DNA from: an uncultured Collinsella sp.
GTDB lineage: Bacteria; Actinomycetota; Coriobacteriia; Coriobacteriales; Coriobacteriaceae
Direction of reading: 5' to 3'
Length of the DNA: 64,000 nt
Assembly (NCBI GenBank): GCA_959018755.1
Contig: CAUEMA010000002.1
Coordinates: 124,001-188,000 of the forward strand
Both the position numbers and the translations under genes were made by a program. Under the pieces are notes generated by a model, which saw only the letters and a program-made list of their open reading frames with translations, did not search any database and was not told where the DNA came from. This document shows positions 42,928 through 55,311 of this stretch, in pieces. Each line of letters opens with the position of its first letter. The first letter of the stretch is position 1.

Positions 42928-44139
42928 ATGCTGTCTGTCGACGAGCAAATGCGTATCATCACCTCGGGCGCAGCGCAGATCGTCCCCGAGGCCGACCTTC
43001 GCAAGAAGCTTGAGAAGGGCGAGCCCCTCAACATCAAGCTCGGCGTCGATCCCACCAGCCCCGACCTGCACCTGGGCCATGCCGTGCCCCTGCGCAAGAT
43101 GCGTCAGTTCCAGGACCTGGGCCACAACGTCACCCTCATCATCGGTAACGGCACCGCACTGATCGGCGATCCTTCGGGCAAGAACTCCACCCGCCCGCAG
43201 CTTTCGCAGGAGCAGATCGAGGCCAACGCTGAGACCTACGTGAGCCAGGCCATGAAGATCCTGGATCCCGAGAAGACCACCATCGTGCACAACGGCGACT
43301 GGATCCTGTCGATGGATCTGGCCGGCCTGCTGCAGGTGTGCTCCAAGTTCACCGTCGCCCGCATCCTCGAGCGCGATGACTTTACCAAGCGCTACCAGTC
43401 TCAGACGCCGATCGCCCTGCATGAGTTCCTGTATCCCGTGATGCAGGCTTTCGACTCCGTGCAGATCAAGGCCGACGTGGAGATGGGCGGCACCGACCAG
43501 CTCTTCAACCTGCTCGCCGGCCGTGAGCTCATGGAGAAGATGGGCATGGAGCCCCAGATCGCGCTCACCATGCCGCTGCTCGAGGGTACCGATGGCGTGC
43601 GCAAGATGTCCAAGTCCTACGGCAACTACATCGGCCTGACCGACGCTCCCAAGGATATGTTCGGCAAGACCATGTCCATCCCCGACGAGATGATTGGCAA
43701 GTACTACCGCCTGGCCAGTTCGCTCACCCCGGCCGAGGTCGACAAGATCGACGCTGCTCTGGCCGACGGCTCTGCCGATCCCTATGAGCTCAAGCGTGCT
43801 CTGGGCCGCGACCTGTGCGACACCTACCACGGCGCCGGTGCCGGCGACGAGGCTCAGGCCGAGTTCGATCGCGTGTTCAAGGAGGGCCAGCTCGCCGACT
43901 TCCCCGAGAAGCACGTTGAGCTGACTGTCAACGACGAGGGCCAGATTTACCTCGCCGGCCTGCTCAAGGACCTGGGCCTTTCGGCCAGCGCCGGTCAGGC
44001 CCGCCGCGACATCGACGGCGGCGGCGTCAAGATCAACGGCAAGGCCGTGGCTCCCAAGAGCTACAACATCGACCCCAGCGCCCTCAAACTGGGCGACACC
44101 CTCTCCGTAGGCAAGCGCAAGGGCTTCAAGCTGGTCTAG
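42928..44139 (+). CDS. tyrS: Tyrosyl-tRNA synthetase
   Basis: Class I synthetase motifs are present: HLGHA (HIGH motif) in SPDLHLGHAVPLRKM and KMSKS in GVRKMSKSYGNYIGL. DVEMGGTDQLFNLLAGR is the central tyrosine/ATP site. The C-terminus has an S4-like RNA-binding domain (ASAGQARRDIDGGGVKINGKAV). Length 403. AAAGGAGG precedes the ATG. No T-box leader was found in the 97-bp upstream gap. Confidence 0.97.
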   Translation: MLSVDEQMRIITSGAAQIVPEADLRKKLEKGEPLNIKLGVDPTSPDLHLGHAVPLRKMRQFQDLGHNVTLIIGNGTALIGDPSGKNSTRPQLSQEQIEANAETYVSQAMKILDPEKTTIVHNGDWILSMDLAGLLQVCSKFTVARILERDDFTKRYQSQTPIALHEFLYPVMQAFDSVQIKADVEMGGTDQLFNLLAGRELMEKMGMEPQIALTMPLLEGTDGVRKMSKSYGNYIGLTDAPKDMFGKTMSIPDEMIGKYYRLASSLTPAEVDKIDAALADGSADPYELKRALGRDLCDTYHGAGAGDEAQAEFDRVFKEGQLADFPEKHVELTVNDEGQIYLAGLLKDLGLSASAGQARRDIDGGGVKINGKAVAPKSYNIDPSALKLGDTLSVGKRKGFKLV

Positions 44140-44168
44140 CAAGTAGGTCAACCTAACATGTGCAATAG

Positions 44169-44201
44169 GGCCGCAGCCGGAACTCCCGACTGCGGCCTTT
44201 T
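44169..44201 (+). terminator. Terminator of tyrS
   Basis: GGCCGCAG and CTGCGGCC pair across a 13-nt loop, followed by TTTT; a palindromic repeat begins three bases later. Confidence 0.8.
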
Positions 44202-44203
44202 GA

Positions 44204-44268
44204 GTTGCGGTGAAATAGTTCCTAAAAATGCCATACGGGCGCCCAGGTAGGAACTATTCCACCGCAAC
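44204..44268. repeat. Palindromic repeat, GTTGCGGTGAAATAG family, copy 3
   Basis: GTTGCGGTGAAATAGTTCCT and AGGAACTATTCCACCGCAAC, with one mismatch, enclose about 25 bp. It lies between the tyrS terminator and ade. Confidence 0.92.
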
Positions 44269-44421
44269 CTTTTTCCTCCGTCCCCAAGGGATCATTTGGC
44301 GGTGCCGTTAAGCGGAAGGGGTGTTATCGGCGGCCTTCTTTTGGGCATACAATGGCTATTGGCTTGCTGCGGTGAAGGCCTGTCCGCTCCGCAGCTGTTT
44401 TCTACGGTTAAAGGAGAATGT

Positions 44422-46242
44422 ATGTCCGTTGAGGTCATGAGGTCTGTGATCGAGGCCGCTGAGGGTCGCGTGCCCGTCGACACACTGTTTACCAATGCGC
44501 AGATTGTCGACGTGTACGGTCAGCGCGTGGCGCCCGGTAGCGTTGCCGTCAAGGACGGCGTAATCGTCGGCGTGCTCTACGACGGTCGCGACGATGCCGC
44601 TGGCACCTATGAGGCGACCGAGGTCATTGACTGCCAGGGCCGCTATCTCGCCCCCGGCTTTATCGACGGACATCTGCACATTGAGTCCTCGAACATCCGT
44701 CCCGCCGAGTATGCGCGCATGGCGGCGACGCGCGGCACCACCACTGCCATTGCCGACAGCCACGAGATCGCCAATGTTTCCGGCCTGGACGGCCTGCGCT
44801 TTATGATTGAGGACGGCCGTCGCGCGCCCATTTCCATCAAGTACATGATGCCCTCGTGCGTGCCCGCACTGCCCGATGAGCAGGCCGGTGCCGTTATTTC
44901 GGCTGCCGATATGCAGGCGTTTTTTGCCGAGCATCCGGGCGATGTCTTTGGTCTGGGCGAAATGATGAACCTGCCGGGCGTCTTTATGGCCGATCCCGAG
45001 ACCTGCGCTCGTATCGACGCTGCCAATCAAACGCCGTCCAAGCAGGTTGACGGCCATGCGCCGCTCGTTGCCGGTAAGGACCTCAACGCCTATGCCGCGG
45101 CGGGCATCATCGCCGACCATGAGTCGACGATTCCCGAGGAGGCGCTCGACAAGCTGTCCCGCGGCATGTATGTGATGCTGCGTGTGGGCACATGCAGCCA
45201 CGACCTGGCCAATTTGTCCCCGATGCTGCTGGAGAACCCTGCCCGCGCCCGCCGCTGCTGCTTTGCGACCGACGACCGCGCTCCTTCCGACGCGCTTTCG
45301 ACCGGCATGATCGACAATGCCTGCCGTGTGGCTATCGAGGCCGGTATTGACCCCGTGGTTGCCATCTCTGTGGCGTCCCTGTCCACGGCCGAGGCGTTTG
45401 GCCTGGACCACGGTTGCCGCGACCCGCACGAGCTGCGTGGCGCCATCGCCCCGGGCAAGCGTGCCGACCTGCTGGTACTCAACGACCTGACGTTTGCCAC
45501 GGCTCCGTATCGCGTGTATGCCGCCGGCGCGCTCGTGGCGCAGGACGGCACCTTTGTGGGCGAGATTGCACCCGAGATGGCCGAGGTTGCGGCCCTTGCC
45601 GATGAGCTGCGCGCCTCCGTTAAGCTGCCGAAGCTTTCGCTCGACGTGTTCGACTATGCCTTTAAGCCGGGCGAGGCCGTGATCGACGTGGTGCCGGGTA
45701 AGGCCATCACGGGCATGGCTCGTCCCGAGAATGCCGAGGGCCTGCGCCGCATTATGCTGATCGAGCGCCACGGCCGCGGCGTGTCGCTGCAGGCCGAGGG
45801 CGTCGACGGCGACGGTCCCGCCGGCATGGGGCTTGTCGGCAAGCATATCGGTCGCGGCTGGGTGCGCGGCTTTACCATTACGGACGGTGCCATCGCCTCG
45901 ACGATCGGCCACGACTCGCACAACGTGTGCGTGGTGGGCGACAACGCGGCCGATATGATGGCTGCCGTCGAGGCTGTTGGCCAGGGCGGCCACGTGCTGG
46001 TGCGCGACGGCGAGGTCGTGGCGCACATTCCGCTGGCGCTCGGTGGCCTGATGAGCGAGGGCACGGCCGAGGATGTCGCCGCGCAGCACGATGACTTTAT
46101 GGTCAAGGCGCGCGCCATGGGTATCGAGCCGCCGCTCGACCCCATCATGGGCATCATCTTCCTGCCTCTGCCGGTCATCCCGACGCTCCGCATCCGCCCC
46201 GAGGGCATGTTCGACGTCACCACCTTCACCTACGCCGACTAG
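44422..46242 (+). CDS. ade: Adenine deaminase
   Basis: Ade converts adenine to hypoxanthine and ammonia. The amidohydrolase metal motif is GFIDGHLHIESSNI near residue 86. SHEIANVSGLDGLRFM, CFATDDRAPSDALSTG and the C-terminal domain with HDSHNVCVVGDN match the family. Length 606. ATG at 44422 follows AAAGGAG. It could supply hypoxanthine to the purine catabolic enzymes encoded at 16-25 kb. No purine riboswitch was recognised in the 154 bp before it. Confidence 0.94.
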   Translation: MSVEVMRSVIEAAEGRVPVDTLFTNAQIVDVYGQRVAPGSVAVKDGVIVGVLYDGRDDAAGTYEATEVIDCQGRYLAPGFIDGHLHIESSNIRPAEYARMAATRGTTTAIADSHEIANVSGLDGLRFMIEDGRRAPISIKYMMPSCVPALPDEQAGAVISAADMQAFFAEHPGDVFGLGEMMNLPGVFMADPETCARIDAANQTPSKQVDGHAPLVAGKDLNAYAAAGIIADHESTIPEEALDKLSRGMYVMLRVGTCSHDLANLSPMLLENPARARRCCFATDDRAPSDALSTGMIDNACRVAIEAGIDPVVAISVASLSTAEAFGLDHGCRDPHELRGAIAPGKRADLLVLNDLTFATAPYRVYAAGALVAQDGTFVGEIAPEMAEVAALADELRASVKLPKLSLDVFDYAFKPGEAVIDVVPGKAITGMARPENAEGLRRIMLIERHGRGVSLQAEGVDGDGPAGMGLVGKHIGRGWVRGFTITDGAIASTIGHDSHNVCVVGDNAADMMAAVEAVGQGGHVLVRDGEVVAHIPLALGGLMSEGTAEDVAAQHDDFMVKARAMGIEPPLDPIMGIIFLPLPVIPTLRIRPEGMFDVTTFTYAD

Positions 46243-46270
46243 TCATTAGGCGTTCTTTTTTGCTCGGCAC

Positions 46271-46312
46271 TTGGGGACGGTCCTTGCGACGCTCCGTGAG
46301 GACCGTCCCCAA
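46271..46312. repeat. Palindrome with 14-bp perfect arms between ade and HAD gene
   Basis: TTGGGGACGGTCCT and AGGACCGTCCCCAA flank 14 bp. It is between convergent genes but lacks a T-run. The GGGGACGG core also occurs in the palindrome at 61085 and in the repeat at 49864. Confidence 0.85.
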
Positions 46313-46339
46313 ATTAGCTACCCTGTCGGGTTGCTGCTG

Positions 46340-47182
46340 CTAGGCGAGGGCGGCCATGATGGTGCGGGCGACGCCGTCGTGGTCGTTGTCGTATTCGGTG
46401 ATGGCGTCGGCGGCGTCGCGGTCCTCGGGCTCGGCGTTGATCATGGCCATGCCGTGGCCCGCTGCCTGCAGCATGGGGATGTCGTTGATGTTGTCGCCGA
46501 ACGCCCAGGCGTCGGCGAGACGCTCGCCCAGGTGCTCGCATAGCCACGTGAGGGCCGTTCCCTTGGTGGTGCCCGCGCCCATGACCTCGATATTCATGGC
46601 GTACGAACGCGTGACCTCAATGCCTCCGAGCGTGTCGAGCTCCGCCGCGATGGCGTCGCGATCGGCTGGGTCGTGCCAGTACATGGCGATGCGTTCGAGC
46701 GTCTCGACCTCGTCGATCTTGCTGTCGATATCTATGTCGATCGGTGTTCGTGTGCGCTTGAGCGAAGCCGCGATGTGGGGGTCGCCGCCGCAGAATTCGT
46801 CCAGGCGCGTGTAGAGCGAGCGGGGGAGGAAGCACTGCCCGTCCGCGAAGATATCGAAGGTGACGTCATGGCCGGCGGCAATGCTATGGACGCGGTGGGC
46901 GATGGCGCGGTCGAGCGGTCGGCTCAAAATGCGCGTAGCACGTGAGGTATCGGTGGGCACATCGTCGTCGAGCTGCCAGACGCTGGCACCGTTGGCGCAG
47001 ACGGCATAGTGCACGGCGGGATGGGCGAGGATGGGCTCAAAGACGCCCGACAGCGGACGTCCCGTGCAGGGCACAAATTCAATCCCGCGTCGAGCGAGTT
47101 CGTCGAGCATCGCCCAGGTGGCGTCGCTCATCTGCTTATCACTCGTCAGCAGCGTTCCATCCATATCGGAAAACACAATCAT
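46340..47182 (-). CDS. HAD-superfamily (Cof-type) phosphatase
   Basis: The 280-residue protein starts MIVFSDMDGTLLTSDKQMS (nucleophile Asp6, acid Asp8). It has CTGRPLSGVFEPIL, a C2-type cap, and the closing metal motif WAFGDNINDIPMLQAAG. Cof-type enzymes dephosphorylate sugar phosphates or nucleotides; the substrate is unknown. It lies downstream of the citrate synthase gene but behind its terminator, so it probably has its own promoter. Confidence 0.9.
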   Translation of the reverse strand: MIVFSDMDGTLLTSDKQMSDATWAMLDELARRGIEFVPCTGRPLSGVFEPILAHPAVHYAVCANGASVWQLDDDVPTDTSRATRILSRPLDRAIAHRVHSIAAGHDVTFDIFADGQCFLPRSLYTRLDEFCGGDPHIAASLKRTRTPIDIDIDSKIDEVETLERIAMYWHDPADRDAIAAELDTLGGIEVTRSYAMNIEVMGAGTTKGTALTWLCEHLGERLADAWAFGDNINDIPMLQAAGHGMAMINAEPEDRDAADAITEYDNDHDGVARTIMAALA

Positions 47183-47205
47183 TCGCTGCGATCCTTTCTA
47201 CTGGC

Positions 47206-47247
47206 ATAAAAAGCGTGGCCGAGGGCGGTGATGCCCTGGCCACGCTC
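47206..47247 (-). terminator. Terminator of the citrate synthase gene
   Basis: On the minus strand AGCGTGGCC with an inner AGGGC/GCCCT stem pairs with GGCCACGCT, followed by TTTTTA. Confidence 0.9.
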
Positions 47248-47269
47248 GGGTTCTATAACGGTCCGCGTT

Positions 47270-48688
47270 CTAGCGATCGGCGAGCGGCTTGTACTCCAGC
47301 GGCTCGATAACCGGGCGATACGCGGGACGGATGATGCGGTGCGCGCAGAAGAGCTCTTCCATGCGGTGCGCCGACCAGCCTGCCATGCGGGCGACGGCGA
47401 ACAGCGGCGTAAAGAGCGTCTCGGGTACGCCGAGCATCTTGTAGATAAAGCCCGTGTACAGGTCAATATTGGCGCAGATGGGCTTGGTCATGCCATGGTC
47501 GCGCATGACCTGGGGCGCCAGGCGCTCGATGCGCTCGATGAGTGCGAACTCTTCGCCCAAGTCCTTCTTGGCTGCCAGTGAGCGCGCGTAACGGCGGCAG
47601 ACCTCGGCGCGCGGGTCGCTGAGCGTATAGACGGCGTGGCCCATGCCGTAGATGAGGCCGGTGCCGTCGAAGGCCTGCTTGTCGAGGATCTTGCCCAGGT
47701 AGGCCGCGACCTCGTCCTCGTCCTCCCAGTTGGAAACATGCGCGCGGATGTCCTCGTGCATAGACACGACCTTGGCATTGGCACCGCCGTGGCGCGGGCC
47801 CTTGAGCGAGCCGATAGCCGCGGCGTAGGCGGAATACGGGTCGGTGGCCGAAGACGACAGCACACGGCAAGCGAAGGTGGAGTTGTTGCCGCCGCCGTGC
47901 TCGGCATGCAGCATGAGCATCACGTCGAGCAGCATCGCCTCATCGCGGGTGAACGCCATGCCGCCGCGCAGGACCTGTAGGATGGTCTCGGCGGTGGAGA
48001 GGCCGGGCGTGGGGTGCGGCACGTGAACTTCGGAGCCGCGAAGCTTGGCAATCGAGGCCATGTGGGCGAAGGCGGCGATGCGCGGGAGACGTGCGAGCAT
48101 GGAAATGGCGACGTCGATTTCGTGCTCGGGCGTGATCACGTCTGGTTCGGCATCGAAGGCGTAGAGCAGCAGCACGGCGCGCTGGAGCACGTTCATGATG
48201 CTCGACGACACCGTGGTCATAGGGAACTCTTTGACGTACTCGTCGCTCAGATGTCTAAAGGCGTCCAGGCGCTCGCAAAAGCCGTCGAGCTCTTCCTTGT
48301 TGGGCAGCGAACCCGTGATAAGCAGATAGGCGACTTCCTCGTAGCCGTAGCGATTCTCGGCCTGGGCATTGTTGACCAGATCCTCGATGCTGTAGCCGCG
48401 AAGCGTGAGCTTGCCCTGATCGGGCACGACCTTTCCGTCGACCTTGTTGTAGCCGTGCACATCCGAGATGCGAGTGAGGCCCGCGACCACGCCCGAGCCG
48501 TCGGCATTGCGCAGGCCGCGCTTGACATTGTGCTCTTCGAACAAGTCCTCGTCATAAGGGTCGGTCGGCAGGCCGTGGTAGAGGTTTTCGCTTTCGGGCG
48601 AAATCTGGCGGCTTGCTTCGTAATCCAGAACCAGGCGGCTCAAGTGGTCATCGAAGCGGTAATAGATTTTCTTGGCGTCGTAGGCCAT
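47270..48688 (-). CDS. gltA: Citrate synthase
   Basis: Citrate synthase condenses oxaloacetate and acetyl-CoA. Catalytic residues are seen in LHAEHGGGNNSTF (His), GMGHAVYTLSDPR (His) and CANIDLYTGFIYKMLG (Asp). Length 472, with an N-terminal extension of about 80 residues before the usual start of the fold (GLTRISDVHGYNKVDGKVV). GGAGAGGAG precedes the ATG. It follows the ACT-domain gene on the same strand at 77 bp, so they may be cotranscribed. In an anaerobe it probably serves glutamate synthesis. Confidence 0.95.
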   Translation of the reverse strand: MAYDAKKIYYRFDDHLSRLVLDYEASRQISPESENLYHGLPTDPYDEDLFEEHNVKRGLRNADGSGVVAGLTRISDVHGYNKVDGKVVPDQGKLTLRGYSIEDLVNNAQAENRYGYEEVAYLLITGSLPNKEELDGFCERLDAFRHLSDEYVKEFPMTTVSSSIMNVLQRAVLLLYAFDAEPDVITPEHEIDVAISMLARLPRIAAFAHMASIAKLRGSEVHVPHPTPGLSTAETILQVLRGGMAFTRDEAMLLDVMLMLHAEHGGGNNSTFACRVLSSSATDPYSAYAAAIGSLKGPRHGGANAKVVSMHEDIRAHVSNWEDEDEVAAYLGKILDKQAFDGTGLIYGMGHAVYTLSDPRAEVCRRYARSLAAKKDLGEEFALIERIERLAPQVMRDHGMTKPICANIDLYTGFIYKMLGVPETLFTPLFAVARMAGWSAHRMEELFCAHRIIRPAYRPVIEPLEYKPLADR

Positions 48689-48765
48689 GCGCGCTCCTCT
48701 CCGGGCCGCATCGGGGTGACTTGCATGGGCATGCGCGCGTCAGGCTATCCCCAGCGGCTTGCTCG

Positions 48766-49053
48766 CTACAGGCGGTACATAAAGTTGAAGACGTCCTCGC
48801 GCTGGATGGACACGTTGACGCCCGAAAGCTCGCCGGCCTCGGCCAGGGCCTTCTGCAGCTCAGCGAAGTCGAGCTTGGACTCGGCGGTATCGGCCAGCAT
48901 GGTCATGGTGAAGATGTCCTCGATAATGGACTGCGTGATGTCGCGGATGTCGACGTTGGCCTCGCCCAGGACACGGGTGACGCCGGCGACGATGCCGGGG
49001 CGGTTCTTGCCAAGGACGGTGATGACGATACGGGAGGACGAGATCTCGGCCAT
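48766..49053 (-). CDS. ACT-domain protein (UPF0237 type)
   Basis: A 95-residue stand-alone ACT domain: RIVITVLGKNRPGIVAGVTRVLGEANVDIRDITQSI, then MLADTAESKLDFAELQKAL. Such proteins bind amino acids or other small ligands and regulate metabolism; the ligand is unknown. It precedes gltA on the same strand, which would suit a sensor of amino acid status. AAAGGGTTTCCC lies just before the ATG. Confidence 0.88.
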   Translation of the reverse strand: MAEISSSRIVITVLGKNRPGIVAGVTRVLGEANVDIRDITQSIIEDIFTMTMLADTAESKLDFAELQKALAEAGELSGVNVSIQREDVFNFMYRL

Positions 49054-49359
49054 GGGAAACCCTTTCGCGTGGTTGCGGCGCGCGCGGGGCGCTCCGCTAC
49101 GGTACAGTGTTCATCATTGTACCTGTCTGGCGCCAAAAGGGGTGTGCTTGCTGCGGCGTTACACGTCTGCAACATGGATGAAGGTTCGATGGGGTGCGTG
49201 CTCGCTGAGGTTGGCCACGCCGCATTGCACAAAGACCGTGAACCTTTTGTGGGACGTGCGGTGCCGTGGTAACATAGCCGAGTTTGTTGTCTTGGTCGGA
49301 AACCAAGACGCCTTATGCGCTGATCGGTAACCAGCGCCTGACTAATAAGGAGTCCTACC

Positions 49360-49785
49360 ATGAAGCAGGGTATCCATCCCCAGTATGTCGAGTGCACGGT
49401 GACGTGCTCCTGCGGCAACACCTTCAAGACGCACGCTACCGTGTCCGAGATGAAGGTCGAGCTTTGCAACGAGTGCCACCCGTTCTACACCGGCCAGCAG
49501 AAGTTCGTCGACACCGGTGGACGCGTCCAGCGCTTCGCCGACAAGTTCGGTGGCGCCGCTGCCGCCCAGCTCAAGAAGGCTGAGGAGGCCAAGGCTGCCA
49601 AGGCCGCCAAGGCTGCTGAGGCCGAGGCCGCTCGCAAGGCCGCCGCTGAGGCTAAGGCTGCCGAGAAGGCTAAGCGTGCTGCTAAGTTCGCCGAGGAGGC
49701 TGCCAAGCAGGCCGCCGAGGCTCCCGCAGAGGCTCCCGTCGAGGAGGCCGCTGCTGAGGCCGAGACCACCGAGGCTGCTGAGTAA
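49360..49785 (+). CDS. rpmE: Ribosomal protein L31 with long alanine-rich tail
   Basis: Residues 1-66 are zinc-type L31: MKQGIHPQYVECTVTCSCGNTF, CNECHPFYTGQQKFVDTGGRVQRF. The cysteines C-S-C and C-N-E-C form the metal site. Residues 67-141 are an Ala/Lys/Glu tail predicted to be a long helix (KKAEEAKAAKAAKAAEAEAA...) ending in an acidic stretch. L31 is normally about 70 residues, so the protein is doubled in length. AAGGAG precedes the ATG and a terminator follows. Confidence 0.94.
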   Translation: MKQGIHPQYVECTVTCSCGNTFKTHATVSEMKVELCNECHPFYTGQQKFVDTGGRVQRFADKFGGAAAAQLKKAEEAKAAKAAKAAEAEAARKAAAEAKAAEKAKRAAKFAEEAAKQAAEAPAEAPVEEAAAEAETTEAAE

Positions 49786-49820
49786 ATAGCTCGCCGCGGA
49801 ATCGCTCGCATTCATGGCAT

Positions 49821-49859
49821 AAGGGCCGTGCATCCGTTTGGGTGCGCGGCCCTTTTCTT
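49821..49859 (+). terminator. Terminator of rpmE
   Basis: AAGGGCCGTGCA pairs with TGCGCGGCCCTT, followed by TTCTTTTT. Confidence 0.85.
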
Positions 49860-49863
49860 TTTA

Positions 49864-49930
49864 TTGGTGCAAACGAACCTGTCTCCATGGCACCAGATTG
49901 GTACGAAGGGGACGGATTGGTTTGCGCCAA
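49864..49930. repeat. 67-bp imperfect palindrome
   Basis: TTGGTGCAAAC (49864-49874) and GTTTGCGCCAA (49920-49930) differ at one position. Inside lies a weaker CTGTCTCC/GGGGACGG pairing. It belongs to the gene-free 49786-50126 interval. Confidence 0.6.
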
Positions 49931-49955
49931 ATGGCAGAGAGGCAGCGTTTTCCCA

Positions 49956-49996
49956 GATAAAACCTGCCAAAATAAACCTGTCCCTTTTTGGCAGGT
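49956..49996. repeat. 41-bp repeat, copy 1
   Basis: GATAAAACCTGCCAAAATAA and the following 21 bases recur with three differences at 63468-63508. ACCTGCCAAAA and TTTTTGGCAGGT form an internal inverted repeat. Confidence 0.8.
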
Positions 49997-50126
49997 TGGT
50001 CGTAGTTATTACGTGGCGGTCGAGGTCGACCGTATAGGCCGCGTCTTGTTTGGCTAAAGTACATTTATCTGTGTTTAACTCGCCCGCAGCTGCACGGCGT
50101 GGGCGATGGCCAAAAAGGAAAACCAC

Positions 50127-52933
<2,807 letters not shown>

Positions 52934-52934
<1 letters not shown>

Positions 52935-54082
52935 TGGCCGAGGCTTTAGAGGTAACGCCCGCCGAGCTGGACGCGTTTGCGGACCGGCTCGGCGAGGTCG
53001 AGTCGTATCTTCATTTGGACGAGAAGCGCACGCGCGTGACTGAGCTCGAGGCCAAAAGCGTGGCCCCCGGCTTTTGGGATGACGCCGACGCCGCTCGCGC
53101 CACCATGGAGGAGATCGCTCGCGCCAAGGAAGATATCGCTGCCGTGGATACCGCGCGCGGCGAGCTATCTGACGCCCGCGCGGCGCTGGAGCTTGCCGAG
53201 GAGATGGGCGACGACCCCGATGCCGCCGCATTGCGCGAGGAGGCTGCCGCTACGGCAGAACGCCTGGCCCGCGCTATCGACGAGCTCGAGCTTTCGAGCT
53301 GGTTTACCGGTGAGTTCGATCACGGCGACGCGATTGTGACCATCAAGCCCGGACAGGGTGGCCTGGAGGCACAGGACTGGACCTTCATGCTCTTTAAGAT
53401 GTACATGAAGTACTGCCAGCGTCGCGGCTGGAAGGTCACCATTAACGACTGCCCCGCGGCCGAGGTCATCGGCATCGACCGTGCGACCTTTACCGTCGAG
53501 GGCAGGGACGCGTTTGGCATGCTGCGCGCCGAGGCCGGTGTGCACCGCCTGGTGCGCATTAGCCCCACCGATGACAAGAGGCGCCGCCAGACCACGTTTG
53601 CCGGCGTTGAGGTCATCCCCGTGCTGCCTGACGATATCGACATCGAGATTAGTCCCGACGATATCCGCGTGGACGTGTATCACGCGAGCGGCCCGGGCGG
53701 CCAGGGCGTCAACACCACCGACTCCGCTGTGCGCGTGACGCATTTTCCCAGCGGTATCGTGGTCACGTGCCAAAACGAGCGCAGCCAGATTCAGAACAAG
53801 GCCGCGTGCATGCAGATTCTCAAGGCCCGTCTGTACGAGATCGAGCTCGAGAAGCGTGCCGAGGCGCTCGACGAGATTCGTGGACCCAAGACCACGATCG
53901 GTTTTGGTAACCAGATTCGCAGCTACGTGCTCTACCCGTATCAGATGGTCAAGGACCTGCGCTCGGGTGTGGAGACCAGCAACGTCGAGGCCGTTCTCGA
54001 CGATGGCGATCTGGATCCGTTTGTGATCGGCTACCATCGCTGGGCAACCGGCAACGCAGATGCGGAAGGCTCGGACGCCTAG
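52934..54082 (+). CDS. prfB: Peptide chain release factor 2, no frameshift site
   Basis: RF2 releases proteins at UGA and UAA. The GGQ loop is SGPGGQGVNTTDSAVRVTH, and the codon-recognition region is HRLVRISPTDDKRRRQTTFAGVEVIP, although the tripeptide (S-P-T in place of S-P-F) is atypical. The usual programmed frameshift (CUU UGA C near codon 26) is absent: the equivalent region VESYLHLDEK is read through in frame. Start overlaps the secA stop (TAATG), so the two are coupled. Length 382. Confidence 0.94.
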
Positions 54083-54175
54083 GCACATGGTTGGCTCTGG
54101 GTCGATGCAAGCACTTCGCAGGGGGTGGTATTTGCTCGGTGAATCGGTAGAATCGAATACAGCAAGAAGTTCAAA

Positions 54176-54201
54176 GCGCATCCGACGGGGTGCGCTTTTT
54201 T
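54176..54201 (+). terminator. Terminator of secA-prfB
   Basis: GCGCATCC-gacg-GGGTGCGC, allowing one G-T pair, is followed by TTTTTT. It ends 12 bp before the yitT start, so it also sits in that gene's 5' region. Confidence 0.8.
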
Positions 54202-54213
54202 GAGGGAGGCAGC

Positions 54214-55104
54214 ATGGCATATCGTCTGGACATCAAACGCATTCTTTCGCTGAACTTCTTTCACGATCTGCCCAAGATTATGCTGGGCTGCGCTCTGGCC
54301 GCTATCGCGACGGACCTGTTTTTGATCCCCAACGGCCTTGCCGCCGGCGGCGTTACGGGTCTCGCCACGATTATCCAGGCGGTCGGTGCGTCTCATGGCA
54401 TCTCGCTTCCCGTCGGTATCCAGACCATCGTGATGAATGCCTTGCTGCTGCTGGTCGTTATGCGCGAGGGTGGCATGTTCTACGTGGTACAGACGGCGAC
54501 GGGCTTTGTGCTGCTGGGCTTTTTCACCGACCTGTTCGCTCCGTTTGTGGCGCCGCTGGCGCATTCCGATCTGATGCTGCCCGCCATGTGGGGCGGCATT
54601 ATCACGGGCATCGGCTACGGCATGGTGCTGCGTGCCGGTGCCAACACTGGCGGCTCAGACACCATCGGTCAGATTATCTCGCGCAACACATCGCTGCCGG
54701 TTGGCTCGACCGTCATGGCGATCGATGTTGCCGTGTGCGCGCTGTCGGCCCCAGTCTTTTCGGTCGAAAACGCGCTGTATGCGGGCCTTTCGATGGTCGT
54801 TAGCGGCTACGTGATCGATGCCGTGGTCGACGGCGGCAACAGGCGCCGTATGGTGCTCATCATCTCGGACAAGTTTCCCGATATCGCGGCCGACATCATG
54901 TATGGCTTGGGTCGCGGCTGCACCAAGTTTAAGGCGACCGGCATGTACTCGGGTGCCGAGAAGCCGGTGATCATGGTCATTGTGAGCCGTCGCGAGCTCA
55001 ACACGCTCAAGACCATTGTGCGCGAGCGCGACCCGCGCGCCATCGTGACCGTGGCCGACGTTACGGAAACCTTCGGCGAAGGTTTCAAGGACATTAACGC
55101 GTAG
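54214..55104 (+). CDS. YitT-family membrane protein
   Basis: The 296-residue protein has five or six hydrophobic helices in its N-terminal two-thirds (LPKIMLGCALAAIATDLFLIPNGLAAGGVTG). A soluble DUF2179-type domain follows (DIMYGLGRGCTKFKATGMYSG, MVIVSRRELNTLKTIVRERDPRA). Family members are plasma-membrane proteins of unresolved transport function. ATG at 54214 follows GGGAGGC. The secA-prfB terminator directly precedes it. Confidence 0.88.
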   Translation: MAYRLDIKRILSLNFFHDLPKIMLGCALAAIATDLFLIPNGLAAGGVTGLATIIQAVGASHGISLPVGIQTIVMNALLLLVVMREGGMFYVVQTATGFVLLGFFTDLFAPFVAPLAHSDLMLPAMWGGIITGIGYGMVLRAGANTGGSDTIGQIISRNTSLPVGSTVMAIDVAVCALSAPVFSVENALYAGLSMVVSGYVIDAVVDGGNRRRMVLIISDKFPDIAADIMYGLGRGCTKFKATGMYSGAEKPVIMVIVSRRELNTLKTIVRERDPRAIVTVADVTETFGEGFKDINA

Positions 55105-55311
55105 GGTCGACTGCGTTCCATCCAAAAGACGTTCACATTGATAAACCGTTTCATCAGCGGTTCTGCCTGCTCAATTGTTCAAATAATGATAAATACTCTG
55201 GTAAAGCTTCCAGTTTCCAGCATAATGAATGGCGTACGTGCATCGCGGCTGGGTTGGGACGACCTTCTGTGCCGTGCGCATTTTGTCTAAAGAGGATGAA
55301 AGGAAGGCACA

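Noticed and set aside
44270..44421. Purine riboswitch before ade
   Set aside because: No three-way junction core or conserved loop sequences could be seen.
46271..46312. Terminator after ade
   Set aside because: The stem is strong but no T-run follows on either strand; it is listed as a palindromic repeat.
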